Of a stretch of DNA of 64,000 nucleotides, positions 45,801 through 54,562 are shown in pieces. The notes below the pieces were generated by a model, which was given only the letters and a program-made list of their open reading frames with translations, was not told the DNA's origin and did not search any database. Both the position numbers and the translations under genes were made by a program. The DNA comes from Siderastrea siderea (taxonomy: Eukaryota > Cnidaria > Anthozoa > Scleractinia > Rhizangiidae): positions 70,610,113-70,674,112 of the forward strand of contig OZ034967.1 of assembly GCA_964030785.1 (NCBI GenBank), written 5' to 3'. Every line of letters begins with the position of its first letter. The first letter of the stretch is position 1.

Positions 45801-48800
45801 TCTAACTAGCTGGTTTTTTTTTAACTAGGCAAATAATAATTATACTAGATATATTTTTATAACTAGTTGAATTTTTGGGGAATTAGTTATTTTTCTAAAA
45901 CCATTTAATTCATTTTAAAGATGATAAATTATGTTAAGGTTAGCTTTCTGTTAGGGTTAGGGGTTTGGCTGTTTGCTAGAGTAAGGGTTGGTTTTCTTTT
46001 AGGGTTAGGATTAACTGTTTGTTTTACATAGGGTTGGGTTCTTTTGGGGTTTACTGCTAGCTATTTGTTTGGATGTGGGTGACCACTGGTTTTCCCATTC
46101 AATGACATATTTTCAAGAACTGGGAAGTAAATTGTTAAATTGAGATAAAACAATAATACATGTTATTATGAGTATTCATTCTGATAACAAACTGAATGTC
46201 TTTTAATGTTCATATAACACTTACAAATAGGAAGTAAATTGTTAAATATTTGAGGTGTCACAATCATACATGTTATTATGAGTTTAATCTGATAACAAAC
46301 TGAATGTCTTTTAATGTTCATATCACACTTAAAAATAGGAAGTAAATTGTTAAATATTTGAGGTGTCACAATCATACATGTTATTATGAGTGTTTAATCT
46401 AATAACAAACTGAATGTCTTTTAATGTTCATATCACACTTACAAATGGGAAGTAAAGTGTTAAATATTTGAGGTGAAACAATAATAACAAGTTGAATTTC
46501 TTTTAATGTTCATAATCACACTTAGGAATTACTGGTCGATCGCCATTTTGCATGCTTTGGTGAATGTTATTTCCTTGTCTTCGCATATTTGCATATTTGT
46601 TGCTTGGCATTTAACTAATCTAGCTGGGGAAATAAGGGTGGAAATGAGTCCAAATTTGCAAGCAACTTTGGCATATTCATTTTCAAATGCAACTATTTTC
46701 CCCATTAGCACATTTGGATGAAAAGGTGTTTTATCAACTGGGTCAATTTTGATGCTAACATAATCTCCAATATTAAGGGTTTGAGCCTTTTGCCTGGACT
46801 TCTTCATCTTTTCGTTGTACTCAGTTTGGTGGGAATTGGCTTCAATTCTTATCCTTTTTCTGCTTTCAGCTTCAGAAGTGGGTGCGGTTTTTCGTTTTAT
46901 TTGCCCATTCTCATTTTCCATCTCTGACACCTGATCCTCTTCTTGTTCCTCTTGAGTGGGATTCTCTTTGTTTTCTTTTTTGGGATCAATTCCAAAAACA
47001 AGTCGATATGGTGTTTCCTTGACAGCTCTGTGGATGGTAATGTTCTTCTTGTACGCTGCTTCCCCAAGTCTTGAACACCATGTTGTGAGTTCAGTTTGGT
47101 TCTCTTTGAGTATGTTCGTTAAATTTTCTTTAACAGTCCTATTGTTTCTTTCCACAAGTCCCTGTGTTTGGGGTTTCCTTGGTGCTCCATGTACTTGTTT
47201 AATGCCATGCTTTTGGCAAAATTCCTGGATTAGTTTGTTTTTAAATTCTTTACCATTATCAGTGTGCAGGGTCTGGGGAAATCCAAAATGCCAAAATAAC
47301 TCTTGTAATTTTGCTAACACCTCTTCAGCGGTTTTGTTGTGCAAAGCAAATAACCACGAGTACTTGGTGTGGTGGTCAGTTACATGAAGAACCCACTGAT
47401 GGGGATTAGTACACGAACATTTCACATTTCTGAAATCGATAAGATCGACTTCTACATGAGACATAAATGTTTCGGCACTAATTGGTTTTGTAATCGCTTG
47501 TTTCTTGTGGTCTGTTATGCTTCTTTGTTGAGCATGTAGTTTGCATAAACTAGTAAACAGAGATACCACTTGTTGTGGTATTTCAGAGTAGATACCTTTC
47601 ACATAAGTGTTCGTCTTGTCTCTTCCGCGGTGTGCGGTTGACGAGTGACATTCGCAGAGAACCTCGTGCAGCTTACTTTTCGGAACAACTATTCTATTAT
47701 CACCAGTGACAATGTTTTCATCCTTTAGAGTCCATCGTTTACGTTTTATAGTGCTGATTTCACTTTTGGTCAGTTCGGCACGTGTTTCATCTTCTTTGCC
47801 TTGCTGAAGTTTCTCAAGATAATTCTTCGCGTTGTGATGTAGTGAATCGCTTAGATAAACTGTCAGTTTGCTTTTTCCAGCCTTTAAGGTTTCTAATTTG
47901 TCGTAAAAAGTTTTTCTGTCGACACAATCTTCCATTTCTCTAAAGCGAGTCGAAGACAACTTCGTCGAGTGAAGTCTCGTTTTCAAACTAATGCGCATGC
48001 TCGAATAATTGCCTGAATTAAAATTTTGGTTGACATAGGTCTGGGGCGAATAAGAAATAATTAAAACAAATTTTCACCGATTTGGTATGAGCGCTTGTGT
48101 AGTGTAGTGGAGATCACGATGTCATATGAAGCCAGCGAGTCAGTCCCAAGGTCAAGAGTTCAAGGCTCGGTGAGTAGATATTATAAAAAAAAAAATTAAT
48201 GTAGAATAGCAAGGGGGGGCTAAGGGATAGTAGAAGGGAGGGATAGTGAGTGGAATAAGAAGAAAGAGAGGGGATAGAGAGGCAAGTAAAGTGCAGGACT
48301 CCATTTTTTTTCTTTATTTTTTATTTATTATAATTTTTTTTTTAATTTCTTTTTAGACCCCCCTAAAAAACCACGCCCCTATTTTTTAACCACACCCCAT
48401 AAAATAAAATCCCTTTTTAGACAGTTGATGGAAAACTACCTAGTTAGAAAATAATTACCTAGTTAGAAAATAATTACCTAGTTAGAAAAAAACTACCTAG
48501 TTAGAAAAAAAAATTACCTGAGATCAAAAATTAACTACAACATATACCTGCCAACTTTTTGTGATTTCTAGGCGTGACATTTTTATCCTGAGAGTGTCAA
48601 GATTTTTTGGAGGGGACCGATAATATCCGAAGATGTCCGACGATTTCTGAAGATGTCCGAAGATTTCCAAAGACGTTCCAAAGATGTTCCGATTTATGGC
48701 CAGTAAATCGGTGCTTTGATCATTTAAGATTATACGGAGCTCGTCTCGACGAGTATGACCATGTCTCTGGTGACTTTCCCTACTAAAATCCGAGATTTCG

Positions 48801-51800
48801 CGAAAGTACGATCATTATTTTCTCACATTGGTTCAAGTTTATTTAAATATTTTATAATTTTTTCAAAATGAGTCGGTTAAGGCTGTAATGGCTCAAACGT
48901 TTCCACCAGGTGTGAGAAATGGGAATGCAGGCGTGAGTAGGCGTGTGATCACAGTTTTCGATCCGCAGGTGTGACAATCACGCCTTAGGCGTGACACTTG
49001 GCAGGTATAGATATGACGTAATCCTTGACCAATCAGTGCACGCTTCTCTGTAAACACCTGAGCAATTACATGTATACTAAATATCATTAAGGTGGCTACT
49101 TCACTCTAGCTGGTTGCTCAGAGAGGTTTAATTGTACACTTGTAGAAGATGGCATCTCTCTCTTTTTGTTCACAGTGAGTGAAATCAAAGGGAACAAAAG
49201 GCGAAAGATTTCTTATGACTTTGTCAGTGCAATAGATCAAACAGGTAGGTTCATGAGCTACATATTTTATTTCAACTTAGTGTAAGTGGGGCCAGAAAAA
49301 CTTTATGGTGCTGCTAAGTTCTAAATGATTTACATCAGCATTTTGACTTCAAAATGATCAATAATAGCAAGCAAAATTAATAGTATTTTCACTATGGAAA
49401 TCCATAGATAGTTGTCAAAAGCATTTTGTCTGGAACACCTACAAACAGCTTTAAACTGGTCATTATGACGAAACAGTTATTGACTGAGGTAGGTTGGGCC
49501 AGAAGGGAAATTATTTGGCTCTTAATCATGGTGGGTGGACCTTACTGCGCTTTACGTCTATACTCTGACCTTGAGCCAAATGTTTTCTTGTGCGGCCCTT
49601 CCACTCAGTCTATAAGTAGTGACGCACATACCCTAATCAGCTTTACTGACTCAATAGTGAAGATGATAGTGATGGTCATGATGATGATGATGGTGAAGGG
49701 TGGTGTGTGATGGTGATGATGATAGCATGGTGTGTGATAGTGATGATGATAGTATGGTGTGTGATGGTGACGATGATAGTATGGTGTGTGATGGTGATGA
49801 TGACAGTATGGTGTGTGATGGTGATGATGATAGTAATGATGGTGATGATGGTGGTGATGGTGATGATGGTCATAATGACAATGATCCAGGGGGGTACTCT
49901 GGATTTCAAGTAATGGGGAGGTGTGAATGGGGACATAAATTAGAATGCAAAAAAATCCCTTGGACTTACAGCAAAACCCAAAAAATCCCCTGGATCGAAA
50001 TGAAACCTCAGCAAAATCCCATATTGAATTTTGGAGCCTTACAAGTACCCAGAAGGGAATAAATGACAAGAACAAAGAACAACAGTACTTTTTGAATGGT
50101 TGTGTTTGTTTGTTTATTTATCATATTATTGCAATAAACTTTCCCAGATCTAGCAGTCATTCTTACAAACTACCTGAAAAAGTGCTTGCCAAAATTGTCT
50201 TACCCAAAAAATCCTGAAATCATGAATTTCAAACCCCCCCAAAAAATTGTTTGCACCTCCCTGTCACTTGAAATCCGGAGTACACCCCCCACCCCTCCCG
50301 GGGACAGTGATGACAATGTATGGTGATGATCATGCTAACAGTGATGGTGATAACAGTGATGGTGATGGCATTGATGGCATTGATGGCATTGATTATTTCA
50401 ACAGCAACAATTGATGATGACATGGTCATGGTGGTGGTAATTAACAATAAATTATTATTCACCGAAGTGGAGATGAATAGGGGTGAGGGAAGTATCTACC
50501 ACTCTTCACCGACACTGAGGTGAATAATTGTTTTAGTATACACCAAACAAGTGGATAGCCAGAACCAAATAGTTCCTTTTTTCTGAGAAATCAGGCAAAA
50601 CTCATGCATGAAATCCAGAAAAATGCCAGGAGGTGAATAGCAAATGCTATTGCAAGTTTAAGTAGCCAATCAAAGTGCGCAAAAAACACTATCCACTGGT
50701 TTGGTATATGCTAATTATGTTTACTTAACCCTTTTCTTTTGCAGGGGATCTTGTTGCTTTGTTTGATGACGATGACACTGATGAAGTGAAACAAGAAAGA
50801 AATGAGGTGGATAAGCTCTCTTTGGTATTCCACTTGCTTTCAAAACTTCCTTTTTGTATGACACTCCTTTAAAAGGAATGATTGTTCCCTTTTAATTTTC
50901 CAGAGAGCAGAACGTTTATCCCGCACCCTTGATCCTCAACAGTATATGGAATTTACAGAATGTCGACAGGCCAACTTCAGTAAGTCACATGCTCACTTGT
51001 GTCTGCAAGTATTCTTTAAGTGTACTCTTTAATGTAGTTTTAATTTTTATTCACAAACACACTGCACTAGACACTTGATGGTATCCCAAAGTTTTTTCTG
51101 TTTTTTCTTGCAGATAAGAAGGTGGGTAAATTCAAGGAATGGCTTGACTGTGCCTCACTTATTGACATGAAACCCAACACACCAGTTATGGATGTCTTCA
51201 GCTTTCTGGCTTACGAGACGGTTGGACAGGTGGAAAAATACTTGTTTTTTATAAATTTTTGTTTAAATACAGCAATAGTTGTTTAATCAGGAGAAGTGTC
51301 ACTCAGCATGCAACTGGAATTAATGGTCCATTGTACGTAAAGTCGCGCATGAGCCAAGTGGGCCCTCATGGCCAGAGCTTATCCCAGTTTCTGTAGCGTG
51401 AAGCAACTGAGAGTTTTGCTACACTGCCCTGGATGGGATGCTTGCAGTATGTTGCCGGTACCTATTTTATACACCTGGGTGGAGAGAGACAATGTGGGGT
51501 AAAGTTTCTTGTCTGAGGAAAAAACACGGTGGCAGGGCTGGGCCTCAGACCACTGACTTTCAGATCTGAAGTCCAACACACTGATCACTACACCACCACA
51601 CACCCCAAAACATCCGTTGTAGCCTCTTGTCTTATTCAGGCCCCGTCCCATTACTTAATTGGTGAGAATCTGCCCATTGTTGATACACAACTCTTTGCAA
51701 GTTATGTTCAGCTAGTTGTGCGGTAGAATTTTGGAAAAAAGTCCATCTGAGTTATCTCTGAAATTTACGTTCATACTTTGAAACCCCTTCTCTGAAAAGC

Positions 51801-53188
51801 CACCATTCTTGATGACTTAAATTTAATACCCCTCCCTTGCAGGGGCTTAATAGAGCTTCTGTGGTAAGTTTTTAATTTTTGTTTGTTTGTTTGATTGTTC
51901 GTACAGATAGTTGACTTAGCATTACTGGTGAAAAAAGACGTGGAAGGAGGTGACGTGATGACGCAGGTCATGCCAGCTGTGTCTATTCTCTCTGAGAGCC
52001 AATCGTCTGTTGTCACACCAGGAAGTGCAACATCTGCCGGCCCCTCTACCCCTAACCACACCCCACCAGATACCCCCACCACACCCACTACCCCATTCCT
52101 TCCAAGTCCAACTCCAAGCGGATCTAACACTTCGTCGTCTACATCACAGAATTCATCATTAGCATCAAAACCCAAAAGCAAGAAGAGAAAATTAAAGGTA
52201 AGTGTCTTAAGTGTAAGAGATGAATGTGGTTTATTTATGTTTTAACAAAACAAAAACAAATTAAAGTCAATCCAGTTAAACTGATACGTTAAGAAACAAG
52301 AGGTGCAGAGAAATGCATTAACCCTTAAAGCCCTAACAGTGATGAAAATGAAATTTTGCTTTACATTATCACTACTTGTTCAAACATTTAAGTGATGAGA
52401 ACTAAGAAAGCGATCACTAAGGATAAGATGATATTTAGACAGGTTCTCCTCACTAGTTCCATACAAAATGTATGGAGAACAATGAAGAATGTTCCTTTTT
52501 GTATCATGGCTTAAAGGGTTAACTTATAAATCTGATGCATCAACTGCTCTCAAGCCTATGATCCATTTAAAAAAATAAAAAATAACAACTTGAGGAAGCT
52601 TTGAAACATAGCTGACAATATACTTATAGGTAATCATAAAATTAGAATTTGGTCTAAGAATGTCTTTGTGTTTTAGGGTTCAGCTGCCAGCCTGTCATAC
52701 AGCAGTGGTGACTGTATTCAACCCCAACACATACGAGAAGCCATTAGGAGATACAATCACTTTATAGGACCTTTGGCACCTTTCTCTGTGAGTTGAGGTT
52801 TCATGCTCTGTCACCCACTTTACGTTTACGTTGAAAAAACACAAAGGCATAATATTGTTGGAATCAAAGGATAACCCAAAATGGTGTTTCAATTTCGTTC
52901 AAAATTACTCTTAGTTTTCTGAAACTATAAATTAATAATAATTGTATTTGGCTGTAGATGGATATGATGGAAGTGGATTAAAACTTGAAACAATCGGCCA
53001 ATTTTTGCAAGTTCTTTACTTGTGCCTTGGAAAAATTGTTTTTGACCTCAAAACATTGAAACCCAGTGACTTTGCCCCTATAAGACTGTATTCTCACAAT
53101 ATTACTACTGCAGTAATACCAAAGATTGTTTTATCTTTTTTAGGCACATGCAAAGCCATCACCTGGGTACAGAACATTATGCTGCTAG
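33825..53188 (+). CDS. SUPT3H: SPT3 homolog, SAGA/STAGA complex subunit, 12 coding exons
   Basis: Exons: 33825-33905, 34171-34280, 41315-41399, 44193-44279, 45207-45309, 49176-49244, 50745-50806, 50904-50979, 51114-51229, 51907-52197, 52677-52787, 53144-53188. Every border is GT-AG and the phases agree, giving 1236 bp and 411 aa. SPT3 is a histone-fold subunit of the SAGA coactivator that contacts TBP. The first histone fold covers about residues 60-140 ([41 protein letters not shown]). Later matches are [49 protein letters not shown] and [22 protein letters not shown]. Exon 10 adds a ~55-residue Ser/Thr/Pro-rich insert (about 298-350) ending in KKRKLK, which is not in the human protein as I remember it. 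The N-terminus is Lys/Ser-rich. Introns carry most of the mobile elements in the window. Confidence 0.95.
36845..37108 (-). mobile_element. tRNA-derived SINE
   Basis: Read on the minus strand, the head has an RNA polymerase III A box TGGCGCAGTGG (37084-37094) and a B box GAGTTCAACTC (37042-37052) at normal tRNA spacing. A body follows containing GGGTTGAGTTTGTTGTTGG and CCAAGAGGTTTTTCTCC. The Pol III promoter boxes and non-coding body fit a SINE. The open frame across it on the plus strand is a by-product. Confidence 0.75.
37463..37674. mobile_element. ~210-bp MITE (CCCTTTAAGCCCC family), copy A
   Basis: The left end AGCCCTTTAAGCCCCAATA pairs with the right end TATTGGGGCTTAAAAGGTTA. The interior has TTCTCCTCACTGTTCTCCAT and TGGTGATCATTTTCTTAATT. 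Three more copies of the same order lie at ~52319, ~54826 and ~57335. Confidence 0.75.
39649..40462. mobile_element. Harbinger-like non-autonomous DNA transposon
   Basis: The ends are an inverted pair with the core GTGTTCYATTGGGATCAACC. TTA occurs immediately outside both ends (39646-39648 and 40463-40465), the size and sequence of a PIF/Harbinger target duplication. The left half holds an open stretch (about 39764-40078, ending in TAA) with [20 protein letters not shown]. That may be host- or transposon-derived, but I cannot place it. The right half contains the 183-bp duplication listed next. Confidence 0.65.
40061..40428 (+). repeat. 183-bp tandem duplication, near-identical copies
   Basis: ATTACGTGCAAATTATAATG begins one copy at 40061 and the next at 40244. 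The copies agree almost throughout, with one 2-base (TA) insertion in the second (TACTTAATCC versus TACTATCC). Such high identity implies a very recent duplication or gene conversion. Each copy ends in CCAATAGAACACGAAAATAC, a partial copy of the element's own terminal repeat. Confidence 0.9.
40765..41080 (+). repeat. Degenerate CCCC(A)ATCTCATGTC minisatellite
   Basis: Repeats of about 14-18 bases built from TCTCAYGTCCC and CCCCATG/CCCCAA words. There are two clusters, 40765-40850 and 40930-41080, separated by an A+T-rich insertion. It ends ~235 bp before SUPT3H exon 3. No function is evident. Confidence 0.6.
41640..41775 (-). repeat. Inverted copy of the GTCTGTGGATGAAATCC repeat, longest unit
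   Basis: The minus strand reads TCTTCGTCTGTGGATGAAAT, then CCTATGGTGG, GAAACCTCTTCAGCAGTAC, TTTCACATGGTGCTATTTAT and TTGGGATTCATC. This is the most complete unit seen and serves as the guide for the cluster at 24336-25140. Confidence 0.6.
42165..43300. repeat. Satellite array, ~50-60-bp degenerate unit
   Basis: About 20 diverged tandem units share GAGAAACGTTGAAAAGACAA, GACTAACACCGTACGAACGA and ACTAGCGTACG words. They lie in SUPT3H intron 3. The same family forms the array at 55880-56910. The open frames here are by-products of the repeat. Confidence 0.8.
43704..44105. mobile_element. 402-bp MITE with TTAA target duplication
   Basis: TTAA at 43700-43703 and 44106-44109 brackets the inverted ends AGTGCACCTAACCCCAAAAT and ATTTTGGGGTTAGGTGCACT, an exact 20-base match that continues into TTTTT/AAAAA. 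Inner arms also pair (TGACTTTTTTACGGGCTTTT with the region near 43995). It resembles piggyBac-type MITEs. It lies in SUPT3H intron 3. Confidence 0.85.
44345..44565 (-). mobile_element. SINE, diverged
   Basis: The minus strand starts GGTTCCATGCTTCAGCGGTA, an A-box-like head with one mismatch. It continues to a body with CCCAGGTATATTTTAAACTG and GGTACCAGTGAAC, similar to CCCAGGTGTATAAAATAGGT in the SINE at 51300-51608. The B box is degenerate. It is old and lies in SUPT3H intron 4. Confidence 0.5.
44682..44722 (+). repeat. (CAT/CGT)n microsatellite
   Basis: CATTGTCGTCTTCATCATCG and similar trinucleotides run to CATCATCACAG. A short tract inside SUPT3H intron 4. Confidence 0.8.
44810..44828 (+). 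repeat. Poly-G tract of 19 bases
   Basis: Nineteen consecutive G residues in SUPT3H intron 4, on the transcript's sense strand. Candidate G-quadruplex; the length is uncertain because of possible sequencing slippage. Confidence 0.85.
45707..45830. repeat. Left TIR and subterminal repeat array of Ginger
   Basis: The terminal repeat is followed by four or five imperfect ~19-20-base units of CTAACTAGGTAGTTTTTTT (variants ACTAACTAGATAG, CTAACCAGGTAG, CTAACTAGCTGG). Repeated subterminal words often serve as transposase-binding sites (inference). Confidence 0.75.
46124..46528. repeat. ~108-bp tandem array inside Ginger
   Basis: Units start with GAAGTAAATTGTTAAATATT at about 46124, 46231, 46339 and 46449. 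They continue TGAGGTGTCACAATCATACA, TGTTATTATGAG, ATAACAAACTGAATGTCTTT and TAATGTTCATATCACACTT. The spacing is 107, 108 and 110. The last unit ends within a few bases of the transposase stop codon, so the array is the immediate 3' flank of the gene. Confidence 0.85.
46529..47998 (-). CDS. Ginger transposase, DDE integrase type
   Basis: A single 489-codon frame from ATG (47998) to TAA, with no stop or frameshift. The order is: a basic/charged N-terminus (1-100); a zinc-finger-like integrase N-domain (His118-x4-His123 ... Cys152-x2-His155, where the last position is normally Cys); and a retroviral-type integrase core of about residues 175-330. The DD35E triad is Asp185 (EVDLIDF), Asp247 (HTDNGKEF) and Glu283 ([13 protein letters not shown]). 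An acidic/basic linker follows ([23 protein letters not shown]), then a C-terminal domain with [10 protein letters not shown] and [17 protein letters not shown]. It cuts and joins transposon ends in the nucleus. Related domesticated copies are annotated in animals as KRBA2-like. An intact frame plus intact TIRs suggests recent activity. Confidence 0.9.
   Translation of the reverse strand: MRISLKTRLHSTKLSSTRFREMEDCVDRKTFYDKLETLKAGKSKLTVYLSDSLHHNAKNYLEKLQQGKEDETRAELTKSEISTIKRKRWTLKDENIVTGDNRIVVPKSKLHEVLCECHSSTAHRGRDKTNTYVKGIYSEIPQQVVSLFTSLCKLHAQQRSITDHKKQAITKPISAETFMSHVEVDLIDFRNVKCSCTNPHQWVLHVTDHHTKYSWLFALHNKTAEEVLAKLQELFWHFGFPQTLHTDNGKEFKNKLIQEFCQKHGIKQVHGAPRKPQTQGLVERNNRTVKENLTNILKENQTELTTWCSRLGEAAYKKNITIHRAVKETPYRLVFGIDPKKENKENPTQEEQEEDQVSEMENENGQIKRKTAPTSEAESRKRIRIEANSHQTEYNEKMKKSRQKAQTLNIGDYVSIKIDPVDKTPFHPNVLMGKIVAFENEYAKVACKFGLISTLISPARLVKCQATNMQICEDKEITFTKACKMAIDQ
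48087..48195 (+). ncRNA. tRNA-like Pol III unit with A-tail inside Ginger
   Basis: A box TAGTGTAGTGG (48100-48110) fits TRGYNNARNNGG. B box GTTCAAGGC (48157-48165) fits GWTCRANNC, at tRNA-like spacing. An A-run (ATAAAAAAAAAAATT) follows at ~48182. It could be a SINE head inserted into Ginger or a tRNA pseudogene. A full cloverleaf was not demonstrated. Confidence 0.45.
48430..48542. repeat. Right TIR and subterminal array of Ginger
   Basis: Four imperfect copies of AACTACCTAGTTAGAAAA / AATTACCTAGTTAGAAAA precede the terminal GAGATCAAAAATTAACTACA then ACA. The array mirrors the left-end array in inverted orientation. Confidence 0.8.
49660..49880 (+). repeat. GATGGT-rich minisatellite
   Basis: About five ~24-27-base units of GTGTGTGATGGTGATGATGA then TAGTATG, flanked by plain GAT/GGT trinucleotides. 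The same GAT-rich sequence resumes at 50302-50440 on the other side of a MITE. Overlapping open frames on both strands are low-complexity. Confidence 0.85.
49886..50301. mobile_element. MITE inserted in the GAT microsatellite
   Basis: The left end GGGGGGTACTCTGGATTTCA pairs with the right end TGAAATCCGGAGTACACCCC then CC. Inner ends share GGGGAGGTG/CACCTCCC. It splits a GAT-rich microsatellite. No transposase and no clear target duplication, because the flanks are simple sequence. Confidence 0.7.
51300..51608 (-). mobile_element. tRNA-derived SINE
   Basis: The minus strand starts GTGGTGGTGTAGTGATCAGT, with A box TGGTGTAGTGA (51585-51595). It continues through a tRNA-like region to a body with CCCAGGTGTATAAAATAGGT, GCATCCCATCCAGGGCAGTG and TTGCTTCACGCTACAGAAAC. 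I associate this body with a widespread invertebrate SINE domain (recollection). It lies in SUPT3H intron 9. Confidence 0.7.
52319..52522. mobile_element. ~210-bp MITE, copy B
   Basis: Ends TAACCCTTAAAGCCCTAACA and ATGGCTTAAAGGGTTAA, with ACAAAATGTATGGAGAACAA inside. Same family as 37463-37674, in the opposite orientation, in SUPT3H intron 10. Confidence 0.65.
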
Positions 53189-54562
53189 CAGGAGATGACA
53201 GTTATATAAAGGCCCAGATCCATAACTTTGAAAAAATAAATAGATTTGCTAGTAAGAAATGGTTGCAACATAGCCATTGTAGACTTGTGAATACTAGCCT
53301 CCACAACAAACACGAAAAATCTCGTTTTGGCAGGCTGATATTTATTTACAAAGTAAAATTATCTCACACTTCTGCCAAACCTTGTCTAAAGAATTATTGT
53401 ATGAATCCTATATTTTCCACAATAAAAGGTTGATATTGACTGACAGCTTCAAATCTGATTATTAACTCAACCTGATATGCAGGCAAACTACACCACAGGT
53501 AAAAACAATCAAAACTGAAGTTACTTGCTGTTCAGTTTGTCTTTGATGCATATATGCCTCCATTGCTCTCTTTCTTGCACACAAACATCCCCTATTTTCT
53601 TCCCAATCAAAATCCCATTCAAGCACCTATCCCAAATATTTGGTGCTCCTGTGCACAATATAATTATTAACACCTAATGAATAGGACAACATATTGTCCA
53701 ATTTGTCATGGTAATTTGGACTGAGTGGAGTACAACTCAGGGAGTAGTTTTTAATCGGTTGAGCGTGTGGCTTGAGGACGATTTGAAATTACGAGCATGA
53801 TTACCCCGAATTATTTTCCATGAAGTCCAGTTAACTAACAATTAATTAATGGTATCTATAACAAGATGCAGGATTAGAAAATCTACATGCCCTTTGGGGA
53901 TGTTTTTAATTACCAGTTTTGCAGGCAGTGGAGAAACAGCTATATAAAGAACCCATTTCAGTGCACCTGATTGATGCAGCATAGTTGTCCGATTACAGCT
54001 AACCAATTACAAAAAGTTCAAATTGGACAGCTGTAATTAGACCATATAATCGCTCTCCGATTACGTATCAAATAGGCATGTAAAAAAACCAATCACAATT
54101 GAGCATTTTGTTATAGATACGATTACAGCTGTAGGAAAATAACTGGATTGAATTAATTCCAAAGTTGGCAGGATTACCAATTTTGAGGTGCTTAACCAGT
54201 TGATAGACCTGTCCTCGCTCGTCCACTTTTTTTCTGAGGAGATTACATAAAACACAACCATTGGCTGGGTTTAACTTGAGAGTTTGCTTGTTCCCCAAGG
54301 CAATCAACCCACAAATAGACAAGAAGAAGTAAATTTTGTTTCCTTGACATTGTTTAATTATACGCATTTTCCAATAATTATGTACAAAATATAAAATTTC
54401 TACAGTTTGTTACACCTTCCACTTCAAAATGGTGGAACACAAATTGCATCAGTTTGAAAGCTTTGACTACTTGATGAATTAAGATAGTGTTATTTATAAT
54501 AAATACTGTCCAAGTTCACTGCATTACTTTTTTTATCACGGCAAATGCTTCTTGTCAGCAGC
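53189..54562. other. Convergent interval between SUPT3H and DNAJB13
   Basis: The 3' ends of the two genes face each other here. AATAAA-type signals on the plus strand occur near 53238 and 53421. A CGATTACAGCTG/CAGCTGTAATTAG inverted patch lies at 53990-54135. No further exon was found. A long open frame across 52942-53433 starts at TTG and is a by-product. Confidence 0.5.

Larger units (their letters stand above)
45707..48542 (-). mobile_element. Complete Ginger-type DNA transposon
   Basis: It is 2836 bp. The ends are TGTTGCAGTTAATTTTTGAT at the left, with the right end as complement (TGTTGTAGTTAATTTTTGAT). Similarity runs ~55 bp with two differences, then passes into subterminal arrays of CTAACTAGGTAGTTTTTTT. 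TATA flanks both sides (45703-45706 and 48543-48546). TGT-starting TIRs, a 4-bp duplication and a retroviral-type integrase transposase match the Ginger group as described in the literature. One uninterrupted transposase is encoded on the minus strand. It is inserted in SUPT3H intron 5, opposite to the host gene. Confidence 0.88.
45703..49009. mobile_element. Older MITE (~470 bp) split by the Ginger insertion
   Basis: The left terminal four bases TATA (45703-45706) are separated by the Ginger element from the remainder (48547-49009). The rejoined left end, TATACCTGCCAA, matches the right end TTGGCAGGTATA (ending 49009). Inner ends both contain GGCGTGACA/TGTCACGCC. GATATG flanks both sides (45697-45702 and 49010-49015), a 6-bp target duplication. 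The superfamily is not assigned. Confidence 0.75.

Noticed and set aside
45940..46050. Telomere-like TTAGGG words inside Ginger (left part)
   Set aside because: Only scattered single copies of TTAGGGTTAGG, not an array; probably chance in T/G-rich sequence.
49605..50075. Long His/Ile/Thr-rich and Asp/Gly-rich frames over the GAT repeats
   Set aside because: Low-complexity translations of a microsatellite, with open frames on both strands at once.
52942..53433. 163-codon open frame across SUPT3H intron 11 and exon 12
   Set aside because: It starts at TTG, uses a different frame from the SUPT3H exon inside it and shows no domain; the spliced SUPT3H reading explains the region.
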